In this document: positions 7,711 to 15,734 of the stretch, in pieces | Layout of the letters: every line of letters starts with the position of its first letter | How positions within the stretch are numbered: the stretch's first letter is position 1 | Assembly (NCBI RefSeq): GCF_000739775.1 | Contig: NZ_BBJH01000013.1 | Coordinates: forward strand, 62,001 to 126,000 | Source of the DNA: Paraburkholderia heleia NBRC 101817 | GTDB lineage: Bacteria; Pseudomonadota; Gammaproteobacteria; Burkholderiales; Burkholderiaceae | Direction of reading: 5' to 3' | DNA length: 64,000 nt | Made by a program: the position numbers and the translations under genes | The notes under the pieces: generated by a model | Databases searched by the model: none | What the model saw: only the letters and a program-made list of their open reading frames with translations | Told to the model about the DNA's origin: nothing

Positions 7711-8040
7711 ATGCGACGTTACTCGCGAGTTCGGGAAAAACTAGGCGAGGCAGTCTATCGACTGGCCGTGGGTGAGGGCGATGTGAGGGCTCGCCTGAAA
7801 AGCGCTCATTGGGTTTTGCGGCAATTGAGGGCCGAAGAACTGCCGCTCGAATTGCGCGACGGCTGGGAAAGCATCATGCGCAGGCTGGTGCGTCACGGGC
7901 CGGAAGTGTTGCCCGACGGTGAGGTTTTTCGGGACGCGGTGACGCACACAATGTCGCGGATAAAGAATTCCACGGGCCGCGCGATTGCGACCGACATCTA
8001 CACGCTGTACCGCTCGTTCGTCTACACCTACGGGCTATAA
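7711..8040 (+). CDS. Hypothetical protein, 109 aa
   Basis: The gene runs from ATG 7711 to the TAA ending at 8040, preceded by GGGGCGAAGG. The product is basic and helical (RRYSRVREKLGEAVYRLAVG, then LELRDGWESIMRRLVRHG), with no known motif. It is the only plus-strand gene between two minus-strand blocks. Its size and charge suit a small phage regulatory protein, but that is a guess. Confidence 0.55.
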   Translation: MRRYSRVREKLGEAVYRLAVGEGDVRARLKSAHWVLRQLRAEELPLELRDGWESIMRRLVRHGPEVLPDGEVFRDAVTHTMSRIKNSTGRAIATDIYTLYRSFVYTYGL

Positions 8041-8071
8041 CGGAAGCGCGCGAGACTCCCTCAAATTGAGG

Positions 8072-8611
8072 TCATGAGCCCATCCAACTGTTTGGACCGC
8101 CATTGCCACGCGGAGGGGTAACCTTCGCACGGGCGACACTAGCTTTGTCCTGAAAGAGAAACCGTTCCTTGCAGATACGACATTCGAGACCGATGTGGGC
8201 TCCCATGTACAGGGCGGGCTGGAGCGTGGACTTGAGCGCTTTGCCCTCGAAACAAGGCTGGCAGAAGTACTGTGGCTCAACTACCGCGCCTTCAACGTCC
8301 GATATCGCAGGAGTCTTACGTTGATACGCGCGCAAGCCGTTTCCGATCTCGACTAAGCTGTATTCGCGCCTGTCGTCGAGAGCTTGCTCCATCTCTCTGA
8401 CCTTTTTCAGTGCCTCGAAGTGCTCCTGCTGCTCCCGAAGCAACTCGCTCTGGAGCGCGAAGAGGCTGTCCTGAGCCTTAAGAATCTGATCGTTCAGCTT
8501 GCTGACGATCGTGGCCATTTCATTGAAATCGCGAACAGCCATAGCGGCTTTGCCGAAATCGCGTGCGAGGCCAAGGGACGTTGCGGCAGCACTAATAAGC
8601 GAAAGGTCCAT
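8072..8611 (-). CDS. Hypothetical coiled-coil plus zinc-ribbon protein, 179 aa
   Basis: The N-terminal hydrophobic helix (LSLISAAATSLGLARDFGKAA) is followed by a coiled coil, about residues 40-85. The C-terminal half carries two Cys pairs, CQPC near residue 117 and CRIC near residue 144, which probably bind one zinc. Proteins of this plan turn up as accessory genes in prophages of several proteobacteria; their role is unknown to me. It is followed on the same strand by no gene before the converging 109-aa frame. Confidence 0.6.
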   Translation of the reverse strand: MDLSLISAAATSLGLARDFGKAAMAVRDFNEMATIVSKLNDQILKAQDSLFALQSELLREQQEHFEALKKVREMEQALDDRREYSLVEIGNGLRAYQRKTPAISDVEGAVVEPQYFCQPCFEGKALKSTLQPALYMGAHIGLECRICKERFLFQDKASVARAKVTPPRGNGGPNSWMGS

Positions 8612-8695
8612 GCAATTCCTCGAAAGGGTGATTCGTTGGTTGTCGCGATCACAATTCTACTGCTACCGTGGGTCGTCTCCCGAAACGCAGGAAGG

Positions 8696-9277
8696 TTAGC
8701 GTGCGGGATGACTTGCCAACCATTGATTGGCACGTGCGAGAAGCGCTGGGACGGCCTGGGTAATCCATTCGTCACGTTGCTTCAGCTTGCCCGCGTAGTC
8801 CCGCAGGTCGTTAGCATGAGCCGCTAGCACCGAATCTCGGTCAGGCTGGCGATACAGCAGAAGCAGTTGCTTATGTTCAGCCAGCATCGAGTTGTTGAGC
8901 TGGAAAGAGGAAATCGTGCCCCTTGCCAGCGAGTAGATATTGACAATCATGCGGCGCAGTTCGGAGTCGTCGATCCTGCCGATGATTGACGCGCCGTTGT
9001 CGTAGATCGTGAATGTTTCGTTTAGGACGGGGTAGATCACGTTGAAGTGCTGACCGACCGGTAGGGCCTGTAGCGCCGGGTGTATCTCGATGCAGTAGCC
9101 ATCCCAAGCTGCTTGCACTTCCTCAATGATCGCTTCCACGAATGCTCGAATTTCGCTTTCGTCGTCGGCTTTCTTGTCCTGGTACTGTCTCGCGTAGATC
9201 CAGACCGCTGTACCGACGGCGGCCAGCGATCCTATCCCCTGAATGATCCCCGCGATATCAGCAATGTTGGCTGTCAT
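8696..9277 (-). CDS. Membrane-anchored hypothetical protein, 193 aa
   Basis: I placed the start at ATG 9277 rather than the GTG at 9286; GAGAG lies about 9 bases upstream. Residues 4-30 (IADIAGIIQGIGSLAAVGTA and onwards) form one transmembrane helix with a short outside end. The remaining 160 residues are a charged helical cytoplasmic domain. No enzymatic motif is seen. It lies between the zinc-ribbon protein and the HNH gene on the minus strand and may be part of the same cargo block. Confidence 0.6.
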   Translation of the reverse strand: MTANIADIAGIIQGIGSLAAVGTAVWIYARQYQDKKADDESEIRAFVEAIIEEVQAAWDGYCIEIHPALQALPVGQHFNVIYPVLNETFTIYDNGASIIGRIDDSELRRMIVNIYSLARGTISSFQLNNSMLAEHKQLLLLYRQPDRDSVLAAHANDLRDYAGKLKQRDEWITQAVPALLARANQWLASHPAR

Positions 9278-9391
9278 GTCTGGCACTCTCTAGTTGGTGG
9301 GGCGATTATCGACGGCCAGCGGGTGACCTGCGAGCGGCGACGCAAACTCGCGGGAACTACCGTGTCGCGGTCCGGCCCCCTCTGGGGTTTG

Positions 9392-10606
9392 CTAAAACAC
9401 GGGCGGAAAGGTGTCGCAGAAGGCGCGCCCGCTAAAGCGCTCCATTCGACGATCGTTATATTCGACCGTGAAGAATACAGGCAACTCCGTTTCGGGCAGC
9501 GGCGCGCTACGGCTCAGTGCGATCGTGTGGATCGGACCACCATACAGCTTGAGCATAAATACAAGGACACACCGTCCATTTCCGATTGGGTGTGCCGCCA
9601 GAGCCATAGCATGGAATCTAGGCGGGACAGATGCAAAGATCGGCTGATATCGGTTGCTCTGCACCTGCGGCTCAAGTTGGAGGTCTGGCTGCCCCGTAAG
9701 AATTGCCTTTTTCAAATCCTCGAAGGCGCTGTCGCGAATCATGGCATCACCTAACTCATGCGTCACCAGATTCACGCCGATCTTCGCTACGACGCGAGCG
9801 TATGAGGCAAAGTCTATTTCCAGCGAAACATGCAGGCTAGTACCGGATACGGGCGTATCCACTGCAGCCGTTTGCCTTGCCCCTGGCAGGCTTTTTCGGG
9901 CGAGTCCGAGCAGACTTCCAACGTTGTCGGTGTCACGCACCCGGAGCTGCAATTGGCCTTCGAGTCTCTGAAACAATCGCGGGCAACTCGCCGAATCGTC
10001 CTCGGGGAACGATATTTGCCAAATGCCATTTGCGGGAGCCTTTGGAACCACCGTCTCCTCGCCTTGGATATAGGTGCCTCCGTTCCATACGAAGGTCGTA
10101 ACCTTGAAGCGCGCAGCTTTGCCTTTCCCGATTTTTTCAACAACCTGTAGAGAGTCCACAAATGCGTTTTCGAGAGAATCATAGAAGCTCTGGAAGCCTG
10201 TTTGGTCTCTGCCCGCCAACCGGATTCCGGTATTCGAGAACAGTATCTGGAGCAATACGACTGGCACGCCTCCAGTTCGAACTTCTACCTCAACTCCGAG
10301 GTTTGATTGTGGGTCAACCAAGGTTTTCGAGTTGGCGTGGATCGTAGGGATGCTCGCTTTTTTGCCCTTACCTCGGCCGCGTTCTTGCAAGAAAACGCGA
10401 GGGAATGCAATCGGCGAACTACGCATGAACGATTCTTCGAGCGGAGAAAAACGCTTTGTGTTGCATTCGGCGCATACCAGGTCGATCAGAAGGCATGCGT
10501 CATCGCCACCGAGCCCGGCGGGGAATACATGCTCGTCACTAAACGGGCCGCCCTCGCCGCAATAGATGCAGCGAAGCTCATCTGGAAGTTCGGGGTGGTC
10601 GTCCAT
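9392..10606 (-). CDS. HNH endonuclease-family protein, 404 aa
   Basis: The N-terminal 50 residues hold a zinc-bound HNH core: CIYC (Cys13, Cys16), then SDEHVFPAGLGG (His26), then CAECN (Cys45, Cys48, Asn49). HNH enzymes cut DNA or RNA with one metal ion. The large C-terminal part (about residues 80-404) has no motif I recognise and probably senses or binds a target. Stand-alone HNH proteins with big unknown C-terminal domains are frequent in defence islands and prophages. Nuclease activity is inferred from the motif only. Confidence 0.7.
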   Translation of the reverse strand: MDDHPELPDELRCIYCGEGGPFSDEHVFPAGLGGDDACLLIDLVCAECNTKRFSPLEESFMRSSPIAFPRVFLQERGRGKGKKASIPTIHANSKTLVDPQSNLGVEVEVRTGGVPVVLLQILFSNTGIRLAGRDQTGFQSFYDSLENAFVDSLQVVEKIGKGKAARFKVTTFVWNGGTYIQGEETVVPKAPANGIWQISFPEDDSASCPRLFQRLEGQLQLRVRDTDNVGSLLGLARKSLPGARQTAAVDTPVSGTSLHVSLEIDFASYARVVAKIGVNLVTHELGDAMIRDSAFEDLKKAILTGQPDLQLEPQVQSNRYQPIFASVPPRFHAMALAAHPIGNGRCVLVFMLKLYGGPIHTIALSRSAPLPETELPVFFTVEYNDRRMERFSGRAFCDTFPPVF

Positions 10607-10855
10607 GCCAATACCTTGCGGGCAAGTTAGTGCGGTGAGACAGTCGGTTGCTACTTTAGATCATTCTCCTGATTCGAGTGTGGTCATGTCTTGCTATTGC
10701 GTCACGGCCGCTTCGCGTCGCTGGGTTGGCAGCCCGACGCTCTTTCCCTCGCGCTCGTGCATCGCGCCATGCTGCGCGACACAGTCGGCAAGGGAATGCG
10801 TGGCGGCGCTCAATGGATCTTGACCGGCGAACTGCGCGCCGGACTCGCCGGCTGC

Positions 10856-11336
10856 CTACGTGGGCGTGGCTGCGATCGGTTTTGGTGCGGGCGTGAGATT
10901 GCCCGGCTTGTGCCACGCCGCGGCGCGCCCGAGGCGAGTGCCGCGGCTGCGGCGGTTGTTCTCGCGGTCCTGCTCAAACACGCGGCGCTCCTGCTCCTCG
11001 CGGCTCTTGTCGAGATGGGCGGGAAAGGGCTCGCCGTGGACACGGACGCGCTGCTGTAGCGTGCCGAGTGGAAGTCCGCTGCGGTGGGAGTGTTCGGCGA
11101 GCGTGAAGCCATCGTAATGGGTGGCGGGCTGCGCGCGGCGCACGAAGCCGACGAGGCAGCCGCACGAGAGGGCATCCCCACGCGTCAAGAGGTTGCCTGC
11201 GGCCACGGCGCTATTGCCGCAGTCGCATTTGCAGTTCCACGTCGCATATCGTTGCTGGTTGCTGGTTGCTGCCCGCGCGAGACACGACGGTGAGGCGGCC
11301 GAACCTGCGGCCGGCGAGGTCGATGGCGGGCCTCAT
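10856..11336 (-). pseudogene. Frameshifted CxC/SCGC zinc-module plus HTH protein (third paralog)
   Basis: Read from ATG 11336, the N-terminal part IDLAGRRFGRLTVVSRAGSN is intact, but the frame hits a stop near 11217. In the next frame the module continues as WNCKCDCGN and LTRGDALSCGCL, matching the two intact paralogs at 11598-12041 and 12314-12826. The break lies at three tandem copies of a 7-bp unit (11251-11271). Removing one copy restores a continuous protein of about 157 aa. Its C-terminal part contains a helix-turn-helix-like segment (YDGFTLAEHSHRSGLPLGTL). The start overlaps the upstream stop as ATGA. Confidence 0.75.
11251..11271 (+). repeat. Three tandem copies of GTTGCTG inside a coding region
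   Basis: The plus strand reads GTTGCTG three times in a row. Seven is not a multiple of three, so gain or loss of a copy shifts the reading frame of the minus-strand zinc-module gene. Two copies would be in frame; the three seen here are not. Confidence 0.85.
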
Positions 11337-11560
11337 GCTGCCGGGCTCGTGGCGTAGCGCGAGAACTGCAGGCCGGACAGCGCGACGGCCCAGCGAATCG
11401 CCCCGTCTGCGTCGTTGGTTTCGATATGGTGGAGGGCTGTGCCGGCGGCTAGCTGGTGCAACGTCGGTGCGTCGAAAAGCGGCTCGGTCGTGCGGCGTAT
11501 CATACGCTCGCGTGAGCCAAGGGTGAAGCTGTAGGCGGTGCGTTCGTGCTGTTCGGTCAT
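11333..11560 (-). CDS. Hypothetical protein, 75 aa
   Basis: The gene starts at ATG 11560 with GAGGACC upstream and ends in an ATGA overlap with the zinc-module pseudogene. The product is a small alpha/beta protein (MTEQHERTAYSFTLGSRERM, LFDAPTLHQLAAGTALHHIE) with no known motif. It sits in the middle of the minus-strand operon of paralogous zinc-module genes and is probably co-transcribed with them. Confidence 0.55.
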   Translation of the reverse strand: MTEQHERTAYSFTLGSRERMIRRTTEPLFDAPTLHQLAAGTALHHIETNDADGAIRWAVALSGLQFSRYATSPAA

Positions 11561-11597
11561 TCGTTGGTCCTCGTGTAGACGGTCGGATCGGTTCCGA

Positions 11598-12041
11598 CTA
11601 GATTCGCGTCACGGCTCTGTTGCCGCGCAGCTTGCGAGCGCACGTCGCGCACCGCCTCGTCTCGCAATTGCGCAGCCGATCAGCGATTGCGCTAAACAGT
11701 GCGGAGCCGCACTTGCACGCGACGATCCAGTACACGCGCTTGCGCGTGCTGTCTCTCCTGATGACGTGCAGATCGCCGAACACGAGCCCAGCAAGGTCGG
11801 CGGCCTTGCGCTCGGGCCTGTTCGATTGCATGCGCACTACGGCGATTTCGCGAGCCAGGCACCCGCAAGACTTGGTGTGTCCGCTCTTGAGGCTCAATGC
11901 GAGCACGTCTTTGAATTCGCTGCACTCGCATCGCGTGCTCCAGATGGCGTTTCGGTTTTTGTCGCTTCCGACGCGCTCGATGGCGGTCAAGCGGCCGAAC
12001 TTCACGCCCGCGAGGTCTCGGGAATAGGGCTCCAAGATCAT
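11598..12041 (-). CDS. Tandem CxC/SCGC zinc-module protein, 147 aa (paralog B)
   Basis: The product consists of two copies of one module. The first has KFGRLTAIERV, CEC (Cys38, Cys40) and SCGC (Cys59, Cys61). The second has VFGDLHVIRR, CKCG (Cys109, Cys111) and CATC (Cys131, Cys134). The spacing predicts two small zinc-binding units. Similar FGRLTV...W.C.CG...SCGC modules occur in phage proteins, often joined to HNH or AP2-type DNA-binding domains. Here no nuclease domain is attached. It is a close paralog of the genes at 12314-12826 and 10856-11336. Confidence 0.65.
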   Translation of the reverse strand: MILEPYSRDLAGVKFGRLTAIERVGSDKNRNAIWSTRCECSEFKDVLALSLKSGHTKSCGCLAREIAVVRMQSNRPERKAADLAGLVFGDLHVIRRDSTRKRVYWIVACKCGSALFSAIADRLRNCETRRCATCARKLRGNRAVTRI

Positions 12042-12085
12042 TCGGTGGTCCTCGTGGATGGTTTGATCATGCTGGCATCACGCGC

Positions 12086-12298
12086 TCACTTCAGACCACG
12101 ATCGCGTCGCGATGGGCGGCCGCCGCGTTTGACGTGGCGCTTGCGTCGCGGCTTGATCAGGGGCAGCACGGTGACGGGGCTGGAGTCTGCGGCGCGCATC
12201 GCCGCTTCGTCGGTGAAAATGGCCCTCGGCCCTGCAAACGGCGCGTCTGCTGATAGCTCGGGGCGATAGGGGAGGCATCCGGTGCGCTTCGTGCTCAT
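12086..12298 (-). CDS. Small basic hypothetical protein, 70 aa
   Basis: ATG 12298 lies 15 bases after the stop of paralog A. The product has a soluble N-terminal half and an Arg/Lys-rich tail (KPRRKRHVKRGGRPSRRDRG) likely to bind nucleic acid. No ribosome-binding site is obvious. It fits the closely packed minus-strand operon. Family unknown. Confidence 0.45.
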   Translation of the reverse strand: MSTKRTGCLPYRPELSADAPFAGPRAIFTDEAAMRAADSSPVTVLPLIKPRRKRHVKRGGRPSRRDRGLK

Positions 12299-12313
12299 GG
12301 GCTTATCGTCGCG

Positions 12314-12826
12314 TCACGGCTGCGAGCGCGGCCACGGCCACGCAGGTGCCGGGCGCGGCGCAAGTGGCGCGATCACGGCCCGACGCCGTTTCGATTTGCA
12401 CGAGCGCGAGCACGCCGTCTTTTCCCCACGGGTGAGCCTGTCCGATCGCACGGCGAATGGTGAGCTTCCGCAGGAGCACGCGACGCGCCAGAAAGCTGCG
12501 GTTGAGTTCGAGCCTTCGGGCTTCGGTGCGCGCCTGATTACGCGCAGGTTTTCGAATACGCAGCCCGTGAGGTCGATTGCCAGGCGGCTGCTAAGAGTCC
12601 TAGTCAACGGCATGACCGCCTTGGCGGTTTCACGCTGCAAGCAACCGCACGATCTGCTATGACCGTTCTTGAGGCTCGACGCGATCACATCTCGCACGGT
12701 CCCGCACTCGCATTGCATGCGCCAGCGCGGATTGCGATTCTTGCCATTGGCAACGCGACATAGGAACGTCCAGCGTCCGAACGTCGCCCCGGGAATGTCG
12801 CGACGACTACGCTGCCACAGCATCAT
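12314..12826 (-). CDS. Tandem CxC/SCGC zinc-module protein, 170 aa (paralog A)
   Basis: The product has the same two-module plan as paralog B. Module one has TFGRWTFLCRV, CECG (Cys39, Cys41) and SCGC (Cys60, Cys62). Module two has VFENLRVIRR, CSCG (Cys117, Cys119) and CSRSC (Cys139, Cys143). A basic, Pro/Ala-rich tail follows. It starts in a four-base ATGA overlap with the stop of the 538-aa gene, so the pair is translationally coupled. DNA binding is likely from the family pattern, but the site and purpose are unknown. Confidence 0.65.
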   Translation of the reverse strand: MMLWQRSRRDIPGATFGRWTFLCRVANGKNRNPRWRMQCECGTVRDVIASSLKNGHSRSCGCLQRETAKAVMPLTRTLSSRLAIDLTGCVFENLRVIRRAPKPEGSNSTAAFWRVACSCGSSPFAVRSDRLTRGEKTACSRSCKSKRRRAVIAPLAPRPAPAWPWPRSQP

Positions 12827-14439
12827 GAGCGCGTCCCGATTTCGTACATGACGTGAATGAACGCTTTCGCGGTATTGGCGATCGACGGAAAGCCCAGCTC
12901 GTTCTGTTCGCGCTGCTTCTGCTGCTGTTCCTTGCGGAGGGCCTTCTCGAACGCACGGCGACCCGCACGCGTTTTCATGTCGTACTTGACTGGTTCTGGC
13001 GCGCGCTGCGGCTGCTGGACGGGCTGCGCGACCTTCGGCAATGCTCCGGGCTCGGCTACGGCTGCCGACGGCTCTATGGGCGCGTATTGCATGCCGCCTT
13101 CGCCGTCGAGCACGTCGAGCGGGTCGGGCTCGGTGCGCTCGTGCAGCCTTTTCGGATAGCCATACACGGCGCAGTCAGACAGATACTCGGCCATCCCGTG
13201 ATTCAGCACCGCCTTATCCTCTGCGCTCGGCTCCCACTCGGACGCTTCCTCCATCGGAGGGAGTGCGACCGGCTCGCGCATAGCCCGAAGCGCGGCGCCG
13301 TCGTCGAGCCGGTCCTTCAGGCGATCGGCCGCCGCTTCAGCGGTAACGCCCCATGCGCTCGCCCATTCCTCGATGGACTTGCCGAAGTAGAGCGGGGCCG
13401 GGTGCGCGCTTGCACGCTTGACGATGATCGGCGAGCTTTCGAACTGCGGCCACTCGGCAGAAAGCCATTGGACAAAATCGGCGAGGTCAAGGGGGTAGCC
13501 GAAGTCTGAGAGGGTTTCCTCCACGAACGAACTGCGATATTCCTGGTCCTCTTCCTCGCTCAACGGCGGGAGCCAGCCGCGGCGGCGTGCAAGGCCGTTG
13601 CCGTCTGCGGTGCTCTCGTCGGCGGACGCCGGGCGTGAGATCTTGTGCAGCGGCGTGTCCCAATCGTCCCAATCGACCTGCGCAGTGATGGGCGCGCGGG
13701 GCTTGCGCGAGGCGCTTTGAACGCGATGGGTGCTTGTGTGCTTCAGCTTCTTCGCCTTCGCGGTGCGAACCATGCGTGGCTCCCACGGCGAGAATGGCAA
13801 CGGCGCCCAAAGACTGTATTGCGGGATAGTTTCGCCGTCGAACACGGTCTCAATCAGAGCAGCGCCGGCGTGGGCGCGATCGACGTATCGGGCGCACTCG
13901 TGCCAGTTCAGGCGCAGGCCGATATCCATCGTCTCGCGCGTGCCGTCCTTCTCGACAGTGACGGACGCGCGTTTCAGAACGATGCGCGGCGTGCCGCCCT
14001 TGCTGTTGGAGCCTTTTTCGAATTCCTTCTGCCGGTTAAAGCAACTTACGCAGATGGCTTTTCGAACGAGGCGCATACGCCCAATGAGGCGCTTGTTCGT
14101 ATGGCCGCTCTTTTCGCAACGGATGCAGGAAAGACCTGTCGCAGCTTGCGTGGGCGCGTGGAATTCGCGCTTGTTGCTCGGCGCGATGATCGGCTCATGA
14201 GTCGCGCTGTGATGCTCGCCGATGGGGCAACTGAAGCAGACAGACGAGCACTCGGCGCGCGCGTAGTTCGATGCGCAGGAATTCGGCGTAATCGTCGCGT
14301 TCAGGCGGACGCACTGAAACACCTTCAGGCCAGCGAAATCAGGATGATCGTGAACCCGGATGGTCTCCACGCCGAACGCGCTGAAGTCGGGGCCGGCGGT
14401 GGCCCGCTTTACTCCCTGAATCTCGCCGGTAACTGGCAT
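12823..14439 (-). CDS. Large Cys-rich hypothetical protein, 538 aa, head of zinc-module operon
   Basis: The N-terminal 140 residues hold at least ten Cys in CxxC-like pairs (CSSVCFSC near residue 65, CIRC near 103, CVSC near 132), pointing to several zinc-binding knuckles. The middle is rich in Lys/Arg. Around residues 345-385, KSIEEWASAWGVTAEAAADRL is a helix-turn-helix-like motif related to that in the pseudogene at 10856. The C-terminal 60 residues are a charged helix. It heads a minus-strand operon running to about 10856. No catalytic motif seen; probably a DNA-binding phage protein. Confidence 0.6.
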   Translation of the reverse strand: MPVTGEIQGVKRATAGPDFSAFGVETIRVHDHPDFAGLKVFQCVRLNATITPNSCASNYARAECSSVCFSCPIGEHHSATHEPIIAPSNKREFHAPTQAATGLSCIRCEKSGHTNKRLIGRMRLVRKAICVSCFNRQKEFEKGSNSKGGTPRIVLKRASVTVEKDGTRETMDIGLRLNWHECARYVDRAHAGAALIETVFDGETIPQYSLWAPLPFSPWEPRMVRTAKAKKLKHTSTHRVQSASRKPRAPITAQVDWDDWDTPLHKISRPASADESTADGNGLARRRGWLPPLSEEEDQEYRSSFVEETLSDFGYPLDLADFVQWLSAEWPQFESSPIIVKRASAHPAPLYFGKSIEEWASAWGVTAEAAADRLKDRLDDGAALRAMREPVALPPMEEASEWEPSAEDKAVLNHGMAEYLSDCAVYGYPKRLHERTEPDPLDVLDGEGGMQYAPIEPSAAVAEPGALPKVAQPVQQPQRAPEPVKYDMKTRAGRRAFEKALRKEQQQKQREQNELGFPSIANTAKAFIHVMYEIGTRS

Positions 14440-14535
14440 GCGCCGCTCCCATCAATTTCGATGGGACCATGCTCACGTCACGATTTTCTCCTCGAAAGGG
14501 GCCAAAAACTATGGTTCGATATGGGTTTCGGTGCG

Positions 14536-14569
14536 GCAGAATGGGGGGGATCGCCCCCCTTGGTTCTGC
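14536..14569. promoter_or_regulatory. Long GC-rich inverted repeat ahead of the 538-aa gene
   Basis: GCAGAA (14536-14541) and TTCTGC (14564-14569) flank a run of G followed by a run of C, forming one strong hairpin. It lies about 100 bases upstream of the start of the 538-aa minus-strand gene. No U-tract follows on either strand, so it is more likely an operator or an attenuating leader structure than a terminator. Confidence 0.4.
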
Positions 14570-14630
14570 ACGCCTCGTCTGTGTGCTGTAGCCGCAGCCG
14601 CTCGCCGCTCGGGCATCCTTGCGTGAGGCG

Positions 14631-15068
14631 CTACGCGCCGGGCCGGATGGGCCCGTATGAGAGATTCCTGATTGCCAAGCTCGCAGAGACACACCACGGC
14701 CCTCGCCGGGCCGCCGCGCAGCGGCTCACGTGAGGGGCTAGGATCGCGAATGATCGCTGACGCGGGAGGTCGGCGAGCGCCGTGAAAACTGCTTCGAAAG
14801 AGTAAAAGAACCTTGCCCGTGAAAATATAGCGGTGGGTTTGACTGCGCCGAGGAGACTGCCGCGCCTGTGTGCGTGGGCCATCCGTCTACTCAAGGGGGC
14901 TTGCGCTTCCGCATGTTCCCCCAACTTGGGCACTGTTTTATCGCGGTAGGCGCTATGCCAAGCGCGACCATTACGCCGCGCCTCTGTTCCGCTAGGGCCG
15001 GGCCAGCCCCCCATCGGCGTTTCTTCTAGCCCGCTCTGCCTATTTGCGGGGCTGAAGGCGTTGCCCAA
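14631..15068 (-). CDS. Doubtful ORF, Ash-like position downstream of structured RNA
   Basis: A 145-codon frame starts at a TTG just after the U-tract of the structured RNA at 15073-15194. Part of the product (VPKLGEHAEAQAPLSRRMAH) is hydrophilic and the rest is compositionally ordinary. In P1-like prophages, small ORFs of the Ash/Icd type lie just after the C4 RNA, which is why I list it. Without homology evidence it could equally be non-coding. Confidence 0.25.
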   Translation of the reverse strand: MGNAFSPANRQSGLEETPMGGWPGPSGTEARRNGRAWHSAYRDKTVPKLGEHAEAQAPLSRRMAHAHRRGSLLGAVKPTAIFSRARFFYSFEAVFTALADLPRQRSFAILAPHVSRCAAARRGPWCVSASLAIRNLSYGPIRPGA

Positions 15069-15072
15069 ATGG

Positions 15073-15194
15073 AAAAAGCCCCGATGCTTTGGTTGGCTCT
15101 ATACCGTGGGCTAGACGGCTGGCACAGGGATACGCGCGAACGTTGGCAAGAGCCGAACCTGTGCCGAATAGAGACCACCAAAAAACCGGGGCTT
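15073..15194 (-). ncRNA. Branched structured RNA with terminal U-tract
   Basis: On the minus strand AAGCCCCG (15194-15187) pairs with CGGGGCTT (15083-15076), followed by five U. Inside, a 12-nt pairing joins 15168-15179 with 15091-15102 (10 of 12 positions). An 8-bp perfect stem joins 15158-15165 (GGCACAGG on minus) with 15121-15128. A small CCGT/ACGG hairpin at 15104-15118 completes a three-way junction. Nested stems of this length in one 120-base stretch are strong evidence for a functional RNA. No family assigned; a C4-like antisense RNA is one possibility. Confidence 0.6.
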
Positions 15195-15734
15195 CGATAT
15201 GACGGTGTGATTCTACTACCTTCCAACGTTCGCGTGCATCCACCGGCCAAGGCTTCAGCGAGGGTGATCATGCTTGCCCATCATTCGTACGTCCAATGCG
15301 CGCCGTGCAGAATCAGGGCGCTTCCACCAGACTCCCTTATCGTGTACGGGAAAACGGTGGCTCGCTGATGCGGCTTGTCGATCTAAAGTGGTCGCGAGCT
15401 TCTGACGCGCACCGATAACGCGCCAACGCGCAATGCGCTGCGCACGCTCGAACTCACGTATCGCGCTGACCCGCGAGGATGCGGGCGACAAAGTCCTCTG
15501 CCCTAGGCACAACGGTGGTTGCTGACGTCGCTTCGTGGCCGACTCCTGTCTCAGGCAGTAGGCAGTAGCCGACCGTTTGGAGACGTTTCTGTAGCCACGC
15601 TCGGAACGTCCGAGTTCAAAATTGAAACGGACAGCCGCGATGAGCAGCGAGCTCGCGCGGCATATTACAGACTTCAAAACCGCTTCATATCTGAAGAAAT
15701 AGAACGCGCAATGATTGAAATTCGAAACGTGGTC
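15195..15734. other. Intergenic, no supported gene
   Basis: Short frames on both strands here have no ribosome-binding site and no convincing composition. AT content rises toward the 726-aa gene. It may hold the promoter of the minus-strand structured RNA. Confidence 0.4.

Noticed and set aside
15073..15194. Retron-type msr-msd RNA
   Set aside because: The inverted repeats at the ends are suggestive, but there is no reverse transcriptase gene anywhere near.
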